A stretch of 64,000 nucleotides of DNA. It comes from Nematostella vectensis. Lineage: Eukaryota > Cnidaria > Anthozoa > Actiniaria > Edwardsiidae. Location of the stretch: NCBI RefSeq assembly GCF_932526225.1, contig NC_064046.1:8357219-8421218 (forward strand), written 5' to 3'. Both the position numbers and the translations under genes were made by a program. Positions 34,996-47,346 of this stretch are shown here, one piece after another. Position 1 is the first letter of the stretch. The number at the start of each line of letters is the position of its first letter. The notes under the pieces were generated by a model. It ran no database searches, was not told the DNA's origin, and saw nothing but the letters and a program-made list of their open reading frames with translations.

Positions 34996-35009
34996 GCTTC
35001 TTTTAGGAG

Positions 35010-35063
35010 ATGTCTGAGGGAAAACAGTCGAAAGAAAGAATATTGTGTGTATTGTCGCGGTAA
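35010..35063 (+). promoter_or_regulatory. Upstream ORF ahead of the second ANKUB1-like start
   Basis: ATG 35010 opens a 17-codon frame (MSEGKQSKERILCVLSR) that stops at 35061-35063, six bases before the main ATG at 35069 and in a different frame. An upstream ORF this close would be expected to lower translation of the main frame; that effect is inference. Confidence 0.5.
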
Positions 35064-35068
35064 ATGCA

Positions 35069-38000
35069 ATGGGAGAAGAGACGTTTCAAGTTTTTGCTGC
35101 GTTGCCAACAGAAGATGTCTGTACACTTCGCGACCTAACTACAGACATGCATGTGTTTCAACTCAAATCACGCATTGAGTTAAAAACTGGGATTCCGGGA
35201 GATATTCAGCGCCTTCATTTCATGAATAAAGAGCTCTACGATGATGCGACACTGGCAAAGGTTAACCTGAAACAAGGATGTATTGTCAGGATTAAAATGG
35301 ATTCAAATTATGAAAGTTTATTCGACGCATGTTGGAGAGGCGACCTGTACGAAGTCTTCCAAAACGGGGTTCAATTTCTCGACGAGAGTGAGTTTCAAGG
35401 ATATAATATTGCGCTTTGGAATAGACTTGTTGTGCAAAGGGCTACGCATGCCTTATTTATGGCAAGTCATAGAGGGTATTTAGGACTTGTTATAGAATTA
35501 TTAAATCAAAGTGCGGCTGATATAAACGGGAAAACTCGTTTTGGAAGAACTTCTCTTCACGTAGCAGCATACCAAGGGTTTGTTGGTTGTGTCTCGTTGT
35601 TGCTCTCAGAAGGTGCATTGTGTAACCAGGTGGATTTCAATGGTAAAACGGCTCTGTCCCTAGCAAGCGAAAACGGGCACATGTATTGCGAGCGGCGTCT
35701 CTGGCTGTACCAACTGAGCTTGAATGCGTTCAATGAGAAAAGAGACAATTTAGAGTCAAGGAAAAGTCAAGAAAGCATTGATAATCTAAGGTAAGATAAG
35801 TAACGAGTGGCTGTTTATTGGCATTTTTTTTAATGTGCCTTTGCTTAACAAGATTCTCCATTATCAACAAAAGACAAAAAACTATAGGAAGTTGTATAGA
35901 GTACCATTTAACCCTGTATCAAATTCCCTCGAATTAGCATCAAATTAACAAGTATTTCCTTGACCTGAAAGTCTCAAAATGCTGTGCCCATTTACTCATT
36001 GTTGCACATTGTTGCATAACTAGCTAGAGATAACTGAAGTTTCACAACCCTTCTTTTATACCTTATTAAATGCATTATTTCAGAAAAAAAAATTTCTAGA
36101 CGTCTATTGTACAGACAGACACAAACAATAATGATGAGACACAAAAAAAACATTCCATTGTTGCTACAAAACAACGGGAGGCTGGTACTGGGCTCGCTTT
36201 GCATGCTGGCTGGTCCAGAATGCTTTTCGGTCATGCTCATGTACGAATATGAGTACGACAGTGCTGAAAAACGCAAGACTAGTTCCAGTACCGCGCGGTT
36301 AAACCAGCCTTTTTGTTTTGAAATGGCTGGGTTTTACCGGCGAACTGTCACATTTTGGCGAATGCTAAGAAAACTAGATCAAACCTAAGGCTAAAATTTT
36401 CTTTGACTCCCTCATTATCAAACAAATCTGTCATCTTTTGTACAGTATGGTTTTAATGCTGTACAGTAAGTCAAACAGCGACCGAAGTCAGCCTATCGTA
36501 CCTTTACTCGAACGATTCAACACTGAGATTTTGTTTGTTTTCGCCAGAACACGCGTATGCGCATACGTTATTCAGCACTGTCTATGAGTACATGCTCGAA
36601 TGTCCAGCTCATTTTGCGGCCTCCAAAGGCTCTCCATAGTTTATGTCGCCTACCCTCCGAGTCGTACCCAGGATGCTTTACGTTGCACTGAAATGTTTGG
36701 ACTTTTATGTGGTCGGGAGGTAAGAAATGTCCTGAGTACCAGAAATTCTTACGTCTATTAAGGGGCTGTTCACATTATACAGGAATGAGTTTAATTCTTA
36801 AATGAGTTCTTCCCATCCCCAAATATTTTTCTGTATCTGTTAATATGATACTAGAAACAAATTTCGTTCCTTTCGGAATGAACTTATCCCGGTTTTCGTT
36901 CTAGTAACGACTTCTCTAAATTTTCCAACAGGTTATCTCCGAAAAAGTCATTGGCATTCAGGGCAAAGGAGAGGCTCGATAGCAAGGTTGGTCAATAATG
37001 TGTTATCTTTCTTTTTTCGTCAATGTACAATCGACGAGACGTACGCTTCAAGCGCGTCGCTCTAGTCCTTTAGCTGCCCATGAAAGACTGAAGTAAAAGT
37101 CGTGAACGTTGATAGTAAGTTCTGGGTTTTTTTTACAGCCAGCCACATCATGTTTTTCTGAGAAAAATGTTGTCGTTGTCATTAATTATTATTTTTTTGC
37201 AAGACAAGTTGCAACTGAAAAGTTGAATTATTGCAGGAACTTCACTTCCATCTCCCTCGGGTTCAGCTCTCCAGTGGCTCAACAACATCAACACCTGTTC
37301 ACCACAAACCAGCCCCTCGCTCACAGTTCCCGCTCATGCAAATCGCCGAAAAATACAGAAAAGAGCTGCAAATTATCGAGAATTCTAGTATCCCGGATGT
37401 TCAGGAAGGACCGAGACAGCCAATAAGACCAAAAACGGCGCCAGGCCCCTCTCGGGTAAAACTCGCTGCGAAAAGAACTGGTGAACAAGACATTGTTGAC
37501 CAAGTACAGAGGGCAAATGTTGCGAGCACCCCTAAAACTCATGGCGACAGAGAACACAATGAGGAAGTGACTTGTCAGTCACATGATGAACAGACAGACT
37601 CCGTGAATGGTTAGAATTAGGGAATTTCTAGTGTTGGAAATTTTCTTTTTGTCGTTGTGGTTGTTGCTGCATATGCTGCTTGTGCTATGTTTTCATGGTG
37701 ATCATGATGGCGATTGATACGTTCTTTTATATTAAAGTACATAAAAAAGCACAAAGGAAATTATACCGCCAAATCAACTCCACTTTTTGTTGACAAAAAC
37801 TTTGTTTAAATTTTCCAGATCATTCTCCTACTGCGAATAAAAATAATAATGATGACACTACGCCAAACACTGCTCTAAGCGACAAATGCGAAAGGTTCGT
37901 TAACACTCAATTAACCATGTGGGGCATTGTTATTAATATTATGTTCTTTTTCTTTATCATTACTCATCAGAATGTATGCCAACAGCGGAAATTAGAATTT

Positions 38001-39112
38001 TGGTCATCTAGCAGACTCAAGTGTCTTTTCCATTTCACAGATCTTCATCAGGAAACGTCATTCGCAAACTTGATGTTGTGATTTCAACCTCAAAAGAAAA
38101 ATACAAACAAGAAAACCCAGCTTCGCAAAACGAAACCCCTGCCCAGTTACCAGCAGAAAGCCAAGAGTCTGCCAACTCCGAGATTTTTATTGATGTATCT
38201 GAGCAAGCATACAGGCGGAAAAAAACGGCACAAACATTTGAGCACTGGCTCGAAATGAAGCGAAATCAAAACAAGCTAAGGCCTAGCACTGCCACTAGTC
38301 CTCCAAGCAAAAGTAAGCTAGGGAAAAGCATTGATCCGGAAGCTTTCAGAGAATGGTTAAGCAACAAAAAGCAAAGAGATCATAGCAGAAGTTTTTCCGA
38401 TTCAAGTTCGTCCCCAAGAAAGGGTTTTATTAGTTCGGGTCTCACTTTTGAAGAGTGGCTTCGGAACAAAGCGAAAGCGGCAAAGGAGAATCACGTGAAC
38501 GATACTGACGAAAATGGCGGGAACACACAAAAACGCGCGCGTGTCGCAAACTTGGCGGGAAAAACTTACGATGAATGGCTAAACGAAAAAATAAAACAAG
38601 CGCAGGCAACACGAGACGTTGGAAATAATCAAGGTGAGAAAAATGTCTCTAAGAGCGGAAAGTCTTTTGAGGTCTGGCTATTAGAGAAACGGAATCAAAA
38701 ACAAATTGAGGCCATTCATAAAGCTACGACTGAAAAGCTCGAACAAAAAAGGCTAGAGTTTGAGCAGTATCAGAAATATATGAGCCCGCACTACAAGACC
38801 TTTGACGAATGGTTGGCAATCAAGAAACAGGAGAATCTAATAGAACGATTTCGTGCCGAAAACCAGCCCAAAAAATACGAAGAAATTCCAATAGAGGAGA
38901 GAGAAAAGGACTCTAGTTTGGTATATAGTATATGGTTGACTTCCAAGTATGTTCAAGAAATGCAGGAAGAGGAAAAGAAATATCAGGAAATGGTGGAAAA
39001 GTGGAAAAGAAAGGAACAGCAGCGCGCTCAAATGAAACGAATTGTGCTGGCAAACAGGGCGAAGAAGACCTTCATACGAAATCACATGCGAGCAAAGTCC
39101 GCTGAGCCATGA
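35069..39112 (+). CDS. Second ANKUB1-like paralogue with seven W-motifs (765 aa)
   Basis: Exons 35069-35790, 36932-36986, 37237-37609, 37819-37894 and 38041-39112 join in frame (2298 nt). The ubiquitin-like domain is at about residues 5-85 (GIPGDIQRLHFMNKELYDD), with ankyrin repeats at about 130-225 (GRTSLHVAAYQGF, GKTALSLASENGH), followed by a Pro/Ser/Thr-rich linker. The last 300 residues carry seven motifs with W at about 478, 514, 548, 588, 621, 666 and 707, spaced 33-45 residues: TFEHWLEMK, AFREWLSNK, TFEEWLRNK, TYDEWLNEK, SFEVWLLEK, TFDEWLAIK and VYSIWLTSK. The end is a basic coiled coil. The paralogue at 13660-15428 (-) has three such motifs. Similar W-motif helices occur, from memory, in cilium or microtubule proteins such as MAP9 and CCDC181. 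ATG 35069 is the first in frame after a stop at 35015. An extra exon in the 1.1-kb first intron cannot be excluded. Confidence 0.87.
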
Positions 39113-39203
39113 CTTGGGTGTCAAAATTGTTTTCTTTTTGTTTAATATTCAATACCCTAATTTAGTTTGAAAAACAAAACCTGCCCTGTATTATTCTATA
39201 TTT

Positions 39204-39209
39204 AATAAA
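39204..39209 (+). terminator. Polyadenylation signal of the second ANKUB1-like gene
   Basis: AATAAA 92 bp after the stop codon, in AT-rich 3' flank. Confidence 0.6.
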
Positions 39210-40130
39210 TAGAATCAAGCTGTTTTAGCTGTTGGATCGATTGAAATTAAGAGGATTTTATTGACGACTGAGATGAACATCTTATTTGCATAGGGTTTCA
39301 TAGCCTACAAAACCACGCGTCACGCCAGTCGGATCGACGGGATTTAATTAGAAGAATACACAATTTTAATTGAATCATATGACACACATATGCCTTTGTG
39401 AATTTTACAAATTATGCATTCTCGGGCAGGGCTTCGAGGTCACAGGCGCGAAAACGAGGCAGAACAACGCCACCGCATTGTTCTCGCGCCTAGCTAACGA
39501 CGCCCTGGGTGCCCTATGGTCTATATTCGGCAGCAGACGCCTATTTCGTTTGTTTGCCATTTATTATAGTATAGTATACCGTTATATAGAAATAAGGGAT
39601 TATGGCCAATGTAGAGTATAATAAGAGTATAAGTAATAGAATAAAACGGTTAACTTAATGTAAAAAATACAAAGAGTTATTGTGTGTTATAACAAGTTGC
39701 CACAATTTTTAGTATTTCTTATTTCTTATCTTTATTTTATTTCTTCTTGATTTTATGTTAGGAAGCTGTAATTGGTAGGAAATAGTGTTTCATCACGGAA
39801 AACTCGATTTGTTGATCGGTAGCCATCTTGAATTTCTGGCTTCGCACGTTTTTCTCGACCAAGCTGTATAGGACGCCAGACTATCGCGGCTTCTGAGTAC
39901 GAGACTGATAGAACGCAGGTATTGCTCGCCGCGGAGCCTCGAATCTGTCTTTTCCCTGGACTCGGTTAACCTAAACCCTATAAAACAAGCGCAAACATAA
40001 CAATCGTCCAGGGGTAGACGGGGCTGATCGTCCCATCTTTTAGGGGTTGTTTAAGGATTTTTCCGATGCTGCTATCTTTCAGGGTATAAATTTCGATCAA
40101 CTGCTATTCTTTTCCGATTCTGCTATCTCT
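39210..40130. other. Intergenic, no gene recognised
   Basis: An 83-codon plus-strand ORF at 39370-39621 lacks recognisable features. A small inverted match (ggcgcgaaaacg...ttctcgcgcc) occurs near 39447-39490. Confidence 0.35.
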
Positions 40131-42560
40131 TACTGAGGGTTCTGCGTGTCTGGAGGGGAGTCTGAGGGTTCTGCGTGTCTGGAGGGGGATCTGAGGGTTC
40201 TGCGTGTCTTGAGGGAAGTCTGAGGGTTTTGCGTGTCTTGAGGGGAGTCTGAGGGTTCTGCGTGTCTTGAGGGGAGTCTGAGGGTTCTGCGTGTCTGGAG
40301 GGGAGTCTGAGGGTTTTGCGTGTCTGGAGGGAAGTCTGAGGGTTCTGCGTGTCTTGAGGGGAGTCTGAGGGTTTTGCGTGTCTGGAGGGGAGTCTGAGGG
40401 TTTTGCGTGTCTGGAGTGGGGTCTGAGGGTTTCGCGTGTCTGGAGGGGGATCTGAGGGTTTTGCGTGTCTTGAGTGGGGTCTGAGGGTTTCGCGTGTCTG
40501 GAGGGGGATCTGAGGGTTTTGCGTGTCTTGAGGGGAGTCTGAGGGTTTCGCGTGTCTGGAGGGGGATCTGAGGGTTTTGCGTGTCTTGAGGGGAGTCTGA
40601 GGGTTCTGCGTGTCTGGAGGGGGGTCTGAGGGTTCTGCGTGTCTTGAGGGAAGTCTGAGGGTTTTGCGTGTCTGGAGGGAAGTCTGAGGGTTCTGCGTGT
40701 CTTGAGGGGAGTCTGAGGGTTCTGCGTGTCTTGAGGGAAGTCTGAGGGTTCTGCGTGTCTTGAGGGAAGTCTGAGGGTTCTGCGTGTCTTGAGGGAAGTC
40801 TGAGGGTTCTGCGTGTCTAGAGGGGGTCTGAGGGTTCTGCGTGTCTTGAGGGAAGTCTGAGGGTTCTGCGTGTCTTGATGGGGATCTGAGGGTTCTGCAT
40901 GTCTGGAGGGGAGTCTGAGGGATCTGCGTGTCTGGAGGGGGGTCTGAGGGTTCAGCGTGTCTGGAGGGGAGTCTGAGGGTTTTTCGTGTCTTGAGGGGAG
41001 TCTGAGGGTTTTGCGTGTCTGGAGGGGGATCTGAGGGTTTTGCGTGTCTGGAGGGGGGTCTGAGGGTTCTGCGTGTCTGGAGGGGAGTCTGAGGGTTTTG
41101 CGTGTCTGGAGGGGGATCTGAGGGTTTTGCGTGTCTCGAGGGGGGTCTGAGGGTTCTGCGTGTCTGGAGGGGGGTCTGAGGGTTCTGCGTGTCTGGAGGG
41201 GAGTCTGAGGGTTTTGCGTGTCTGGAGGGGGATCTGAGGGTTTTGCGTGTCTGGAGGGGGGTCTGAGGGTTCTGCGTGTCTTGAGGGGAGTCTGAGGGTT
41301 CTGCGTGTCTGGAGGGGGGTCTGAGGGTTTTTCGTGTCTTGAGGGGAGTCTGAGGGTTTTGCGTGTCTGGAGGGGGATCTGAGGGTTTTGCGTGTCTGGA
41401 GGGGGTCTGAGGGTTCTGCGTGTCTGGAGGGGAGTCTGAGGGTTTTGCGTGTCTGGAGGGGGATCTGAGGGTTTTGCGTGTCTCGAGGGGGGTCTGAGGG
41501 TTCTGCGTGTCTGGACGGGGGTCTGAGGGTTCTGCGTGTCTGGAGGGGAGTCTGAGGGTTTTGCGTGTCTGGAGGGGGATCTGAGGGTTTTGCGTGTCTG
41601 GAGGGGGGTCTGAGGGTTCTGCGTGTCTTGAGGGGAGTCTGAGGGTTCTGCGTGTCTGGAGGGGGGTCTGAGGGTTTTTCGTGTCTTGAGGGGAGTCTGA
41701 GGGTTTTGCGTGTCTGGAGGGGGATCTGAGGGTTTTGCGTGTCTGGAGGGGGATCTGAGGGTTTTGCGTGTCTGGAGGGGGATCTGAGGGTTTTGCGTGT
41801 CTGGAGGGGGATCTGAGGGTTTTGCGTGTCTTGAGAGGGATCTGAGGGTTCTGTGTGTCTGGAGGGGGATCTGAGGGTTCTGTGTGTCTGGAGGGGGATC
41901 TGAGGGTTTTGCGTGTCTGGAGGGGGGTCTGAGGGTTTTGCGTGTCTTGAGAGGGATCTGAGGGTTCTGTGTGTCTGGAGGGGGATCTGAGGGTTTTGCG
42001 TGTCTGGAGGGGAATCTGAGGGTTTTGCGTGTCTTGAGGGGGGTCTGAGGGTTTTGCGTGTCTGAAGGGGGGTCTGAGGGTTTTGCGTGTCTTGAGAGGG
42101 ATCTGAGGGTTCTGTGTGTCTGGAGGGGGATCTGAGGGTTCTGCGTGTCTGGAGGGGGATCTGAGGGTTTTGCGTGTCTGGAGGGGGATCTGAGGGTTTT
42201 GCGTGTCTTGAGGGGGGTCTGAGGGTTTTGCGTGTCTGGAGGGGGATCTGAGGGTTTTGCGTGTCTGGAGGGGAATCTGAGGGTTTTGCGTGTCTGGAGG
42301 GGAATCTGAGGGTTTTGCGTGTCTTGAGGGGAGTCTGAGGGTTTTGCGTGTCTGAAGGGGGGTCTGAGGGTTCCGCGTGTCTGGAGGGGTTCTGAGGGTT
42401 CTGCGTGTCTGGAGGGGAGTCTGAGGGTTTTGCGTGTCTGGGGGGGGGGGGGGGGGTTCTGAGGGTTTTGCGTGTCTCGAGGGGAGTCTGAGGGTTCTGC
42501 GTGTCTGGAGGGGGGTCTGAGGGTTCTGCGTGTCTGAAGGGGGGTCTGAGGGTTCCGGAC
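40131..42560 (+). repeat. 29-bp G-rich minisatellite, about 84 copies
   Basis: Unit gagggttctgcgtgtctgga then ggggagtct, with recurrent variants (tt for tc, ga for gg, cttgag for ctggag). Local patterns of variants repeat (for example about 41030-41270 against 41390-41640), so multi-unit blocks have been copied. One unit at 42430-42455 contains a long G-run. The 872-codon minus ORF (SRHAKPSDPP and DTQNPQTPL repeats) arises because the unit has no stop in those frames and three units make 29 codons. Confidence 0.97.
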
Positions 42561-42734
42561 CCTAACCTCCTCAAGTGCGAGATGACTTCGACTCCTGTAT
42601 CTTAGCAATAGAATGAAATCACTTTTTATTACACCAACATATATCGGGCAGTGAATATGAGAAATGAGCAATCTTCTCTTCTCAATCTTCTCAATATCTA
42701 AGATTAATTTTTGAGAAATCATTCCACTCGATAG

Positions 42735-42914
42735 AGCGTTTGGGTGGAGGCTGGTGCAACCGTCGGTGAGGTGGATCGTGTGACTGTCCCGAAAGGCCGT
42801 GTGGTCCCTCGTGGAAGCTTTTCTAAGCTTGGTGTTGCCGGGGTGACGTTAATAGGGGGCCAGGGATTTCTTACTTGGAGTTATGGCTTTAATTGCGATA
42901 TGTCATCGAGTTTG
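42735..42914 (+). CDS. Lone exon of a berberine-bridge-type FAD-linked oxidase
   Basis: A 60-codon open exon between an AG acceptor (ccactcgatag) and a good donor (gtaaga), phase 0 on both sides. The sequence VWVEAGATVGEV, then GRVVPRGSFSKLGVAGVTLI, then GGQGFLTWSYGFNCDMSSSL matches the PP-loop/FAD-binding core of FAD_binding_4 oxidases of the berberine-bridge/6-hydroxynicotine oxidase type. No preceding exon (active-site His region) or following exon (BBE domain) was found within several kilobases, so it may belong to a gene with long introns, or be an orphaned fragment. The enclosing DNA is minisatellite on the left and triplet repeat on the right. Confidence 0.6.
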
Positions 42915-42957
42915 GTAAGATATCCATAGAGCCTTAGATATTAATCAGGGGATTTAA

Positions 42958-43076
42958 CACCATCACCACTACCACCACCATCATCATCATCATCATCATC
43001 ATCAGCACCATCACCATCACCACCACCACCACCATCACCATCACCATCACCATCACCATCACCATCACCATCACCA
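42958..43076 (+). repeat. CAC/CAT triplet microsatellite
   Basis: Runs of cac, cat and atc triplets, about 39 units, immediately after the FAD-oxidase exon's donor. Confidence 0.95.
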
Positions 43077-43079
43077 GGG

Positions 43080-46000
43080 CTCTGGGACGAATTTAGAGTA
43101 AGTGCAAGTTACTGTTTTAATCAACCAAGCAATAATCGTTCAATAAAACTGACTTGCGGGCCCGCATACATACAATAGATACAATATAATAAATAAATTT
43201 AGGCACTGCCTTAAAAAGGAACCATTTTTATTTCCAATTTTCATATGGAGAATCTTTGGGTAGTTTAGGGGTATGACCCCTGAAGAATAGAGTTTCTAAA
43301 CTAGAATTTCTTTTGATAATAAGAAAGAGATCCATAATATATAGATTTAGGCACTGCCTAAAGGCGGAGCCAGCATTTAATACCTTTTTGTGTTGACTGA
43401 TAGGGGTAGTTTTAAGGTGATCTAGGTGACTTTAAAATGTTTTTTTAAATGAGATTAATAATATGTCATTTTTTACTGCCTGTAATAATAAATTGTATTG
43501 GCCCCTCCAAATGGATCAAGCAAGCACTCGTTTAATAATATTAAATATGCAGTATAAAAGTTAACAAATACTAAACCTTGTAAGAAAAAGGCTGTGAAAA
43601 TTCAGGTGTCTTGTCTCTTGTTGACGAGAATGTTTTTCAAGAGTCTAATGGTCAATTCTTATTTCCCTTCTTAGAAGCTCCACTATCTATATTTTTTAAT
43701 CAAAACAGCATTCTAACAAGCTTTGACTTTGAGAATATATCAAGGATGTATTATCATTCTAAAGATTTAGATTACATACTGTAGTTTTCATGTACTGCAA
43801 CTGATTATTCAGAAGAATGTGTTGAAATTAAACTCCACAAATATACCTCCATGCATTACATATTGGTGCACCCACCCTTTGGCCTTTTTTTAGAAACCCT
43901 GGATCCACTTATACGATAGGCTACTCAAAAATGAATGCAATGGAGGCAAATCCTAAATTACTGAAAGTGCTTAATTCCGATTTCTAATTTCAAACCAAAC
44001 CATGTTCATTGACCTATGTTGGGGATAGAGAGGAATAAATATACAAATAAACAAAAAGTCAATGGGGAGCGGAAAAGGGAGAAATGTGACTCAATTTTAA
44101 AAAAAATGTGACTCTATAAAAAAATATAACAATAATGCAAAAATAACTTGACTGCACACTTTCCTAGTATTTTTCCCTTTGCCTGTTACCTTTAGGTTTG
44201 ATATAAAACTTTTTTCTTTACAAATTTATTATTGAAAAAGCACAAGTTTGTTGTTATCTTTATATAATTTATAAGTACCTTCCCTTTATAGAAGTTTCAT
44301 TAATGTACACTTGTATCAAAGCTACATTCTGACCAGCTTTGCCCTTGCAAAGAAACAAATAATGGATGAAACAGCATTCCAAAGATATGATGATTTAGTT
44401 ATACATTTCAGGTGCCATACATACGGAAGTTTCGTCTATCACTTACTGATAATACTCCATCACCAAGGATATTACAGTCATGCATTACATATTGGTGCAC
44501 CCACCCTTTAGCATGGTGGCCTGCTGTTTTATAGAAACCCTGGATCCACACATGCTGATGCTACTACAAAATTAAATGCAATGGATAAGGAGAACAAATT
44601 GACTTGAGAAGTAAATTCTTAAAAAAAATATCTATGATATAAATGAAAGTAGTGCTAAATGAAAATGTCTTATTTCAAACCTAACCTATTTTAATTTATT
44701 TAGGGTGCAGAGGGGAAACAGCAAATTATATCAATTGCGGACAAAAATAGTCAGCAGAGAGAAAAAAGAAAGAAATGGGAGTATATCTTTGATGAAAAAA
44801 AAAATAGAAGTAATGCAACAACACTCTCCTAACATTACCCCATTCGTCATTATCTTTAGGTTGATAGAAAAAATATTTTCTTTACGGACTTATCATTGAT
44901 AGCAAGTATCTTGCTCTAAAAAAAACTATTACTCTTATACTGTTGTATAAAAGTAAGAAATCCCCTACTATATTATATTTAAGACATTTGCCTATTATTA
45001 TGCCTTCCAGCCTTTAGAATCAATCATGGCCCTCAGGTAGTCCTTGGTAGGTAGTCCAATAAAGTTAAGTATATTTTTTTCTTTCAAAACAATATTTTCA
45101 TCATACCGTTTATAACCTTAATAATTTTCCACAGGCTATTTGAATAAAAATAAATAAACGCATTGGAAAGTATGCAAGATGCAGACAATATAAAAGCATT
45201 TTTTTTTTTCGATGAAAAGATGATAATGTTGAAAAGGTTGCTGTATCTTCGAAAAGACTAAATACACAGAATATAAAGACAAGAAAGGTCTTCTTTAGCA
45301 ATATATGACAAGATGATATTTGTCAGCCTTTATTAAGTAAATATCTCAACGCAGTCAATAAAATATAGAGAGAACGAAGAATATCAAAGGATGTTGTTAT
45401 GCTCAAATTGTTTGATTTAGACCACGAATTCTCAAAGCAAACTCTAAAAACAAATGTATAATCCAACAAGCTAAGTGACATTGATACAGTTACTAGACTA
45501 TTACATATTTCTGTCGTCAATTCTTACTTACCGTGAGGAGTATACGCCTGAATTTATAGAACTTGTAAGTATTACGTATTTTACATTTCCATGGCGATTT
45601 TCGGTGGAATAAAAACCATTCAAGTGCAAGTTAAAATTATAAGCCAACCGGAATTCAAGATGGTATTTTAGCCAATCAAAACAAGAATAGATGACTTTGA
45701 TATGACATCTTGACGTCAAACTAAAGCTGGTACGGTGTTTATGAAAAAAAACATGAACAAACGAGCATTATAAAAGTACAACAAAAAAGAAAAATAACGT
45801 TCATATTCTCAATACAAATCGTCCTCTAAACCTCACCTTGGCAGTGTTTTTTTTTTCGCTTTCTGTTTGTCGCCTGTGGTTGTGTTAGCTTTTGTTGTAA
45901 ACTGTGAAGTTGTCGACTTTCTGCTAGCAAGGAGCTCGTCCGTCGACACAAGTCAAATATTTTTATAGCTAAAAACAGACATCAATGAGTCCCTTTCTTC

Positions 46001-46694
46001 TCAGGATCTCCTTACATAGATATAGACGTGAATGAATGAATATAGAACGGTAGTGTAGAGTCTCTCTTAGTCCTTTTTTAGATGCTGCGAGGAACGGGAT
46101 TCACGAACACTCGGGTAGATTTTACTATCGGCTCGTACTTCGGACAAAACGGTTCCTCAAAGACTTTAGCCCATTTGAATTCGCATGTTTTCTCATTAAA
46201 TACTATTTTCAAGCTGCCTTTTTTTCTGTGAACATACGAATTTTTAACTAAAAACACATAAAAGCGTAAGACTGAGAGGGGCCTGAGAATTGCGCGACTG
46301 GATTACTAGCTGGCTGGCTGATTTGTGACACCACAGGGTAACCGCGCGATGACCACAAAACCAAGTCGCATAGCTTACCATATTTCTATACATATTGAGC
46401 TCCGCTAATAACAACATATATGCTGTAGAAAGACTCAAGTGCTGTATGGTATGCTTTATACCCCCCCCCCCCTCTTTTTCATACATGTAATTTGTTTGAA
46501 ATGCACGGTCCACGGTCCAAGCTTTATTTTATTTTAGCTTTTTCTCTCACCATTATAAAATGCTTGACCTCCTCCCAATCACCAATTTTTGTGCATCGTA
46601 ACCAAAAAAATGGTGATATTTGTTTTATTTATTCTCCATTTGATAAACAACCGATACTGAAAATATATTTCCTATTTTACATTTCTAAAATCAA
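43080..46694. other. AT-rich gene-poor stretch with a diverged local duplication
   Basis: Blocks at about 43660-43930 and 44270-44560 are related: both have a catgcattacatattggtgc, acccaccctt and agaaaccctggatccac series in the same order, with diverged sequence before it. The sharp conservation of these parts against a diverged background might mark a duplicated exon or a repeat end, but no frame is convincing on either strand. The rest shows only short ORFs. Confidence 0.4.
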
Positions 46695-47346
46695 ATCAAT
46701 CTCTTCCCCAGACTCCTTCTTATTTCTGCGCATGCGTCGCAAAACGAAGGGCTCTGGGAAACTCCACATTTTGGAGCACGCTGATTGGTCAATAACAGAA
46801 ACGTACCGGATTACCTCCGATACTCCCGAAGTTGTCCCGATCCCGAAAAGATATTGCAAAGAGGCCGCGAAAAAAATTCGCATTGTTTTAAAGAAGCAAA
46901 ATGGAAAACAAAAAAGCCCCAAATGTCTAAAACACTTCTTGAACGGGCTACCCGATAAAAGTTAGTAATAGGAATTTAGATGTTTGCCGCTGCTGCTTAA
47001 ACAAGTTTACGGTAAGTTTTGACGGTATTTCGCTGTTTGACAGCAAGGGCAAAAAGAGAAGAGCTCAGAGAAAAGCTAAACAGCATTTGCAACATACGCG
47101 TTTCCGAAGAAGATGTAGATGTCTTACACCCTAAAATATGCAGAAAATGCCATCGAAAACTCCTGTCAGTCAGCAAAATTGCAGCGGAGCTCAAGAGGAC
47201 TGACCGAGGCCCAGTTGGCCATTTTCCGAGCATGCGCTGTGATCACTATGCTGCAAGATTTTAGCAGCAGCGATGTGGAGCTTCCCAGAACCCTTCGTTT
47301 GGCGACGCATGTGCAGAAGTAAGAAGGACTCTGAGGACGAGATTGT
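46695..47346. mobile_element. TIR element, ~650 bp, carrying a degenerate zinc-finger-like gene
   Basis: The left end (46695-46775: aatctcttccccagactcct, cttatttctgcgcatgcgtc, gcaaaacgaagg) is the inverse of the right end (47259-47346: ccttcgtttggcgacgcatg, tgcagaagtaagaaggactc, tgaggacgagattg), about 75 bp with roughly 80 percent match. Between them lies the degenerate reading frame listed separately. A gene fragment enclosed by TIRs supports mobility. Confidence 0.8.
46899..47205 (+). pseudogene. Degenerate Cys-rich N-terminal domain of a repeated transposon-type gene family
   Basis: Plus strand, from ATG 46899. A frameshift breaks the first 20 codons; the frame then reads NLDVCRCCL, a short SFDGISLFDSK block, REELREKLNSICNIRVSEED and PKICRKCHRKLLSVSKI. 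The paired CxxC signatures (CRCC, CRKC) suggest a small zinc-binding domain. A near-identical 45-bp piece of it (ttttgacggtatttcgctgt, then ttgacagcaagg) reappears at about 47700-47745. From memory, this domain begins a multicopy family in cnidarians whose C-terminal half resembles the remnant at 48190-49033. Confidence 0.5.

Noticed and set aside
40104..42722. 872-codon minus-strand Pro-rich ORF as a real protein
   Set aside because: It follows entirely from stop-free 29-bp units; no domain, splice sites or non-repeat coding flank. Kept only as a finding.
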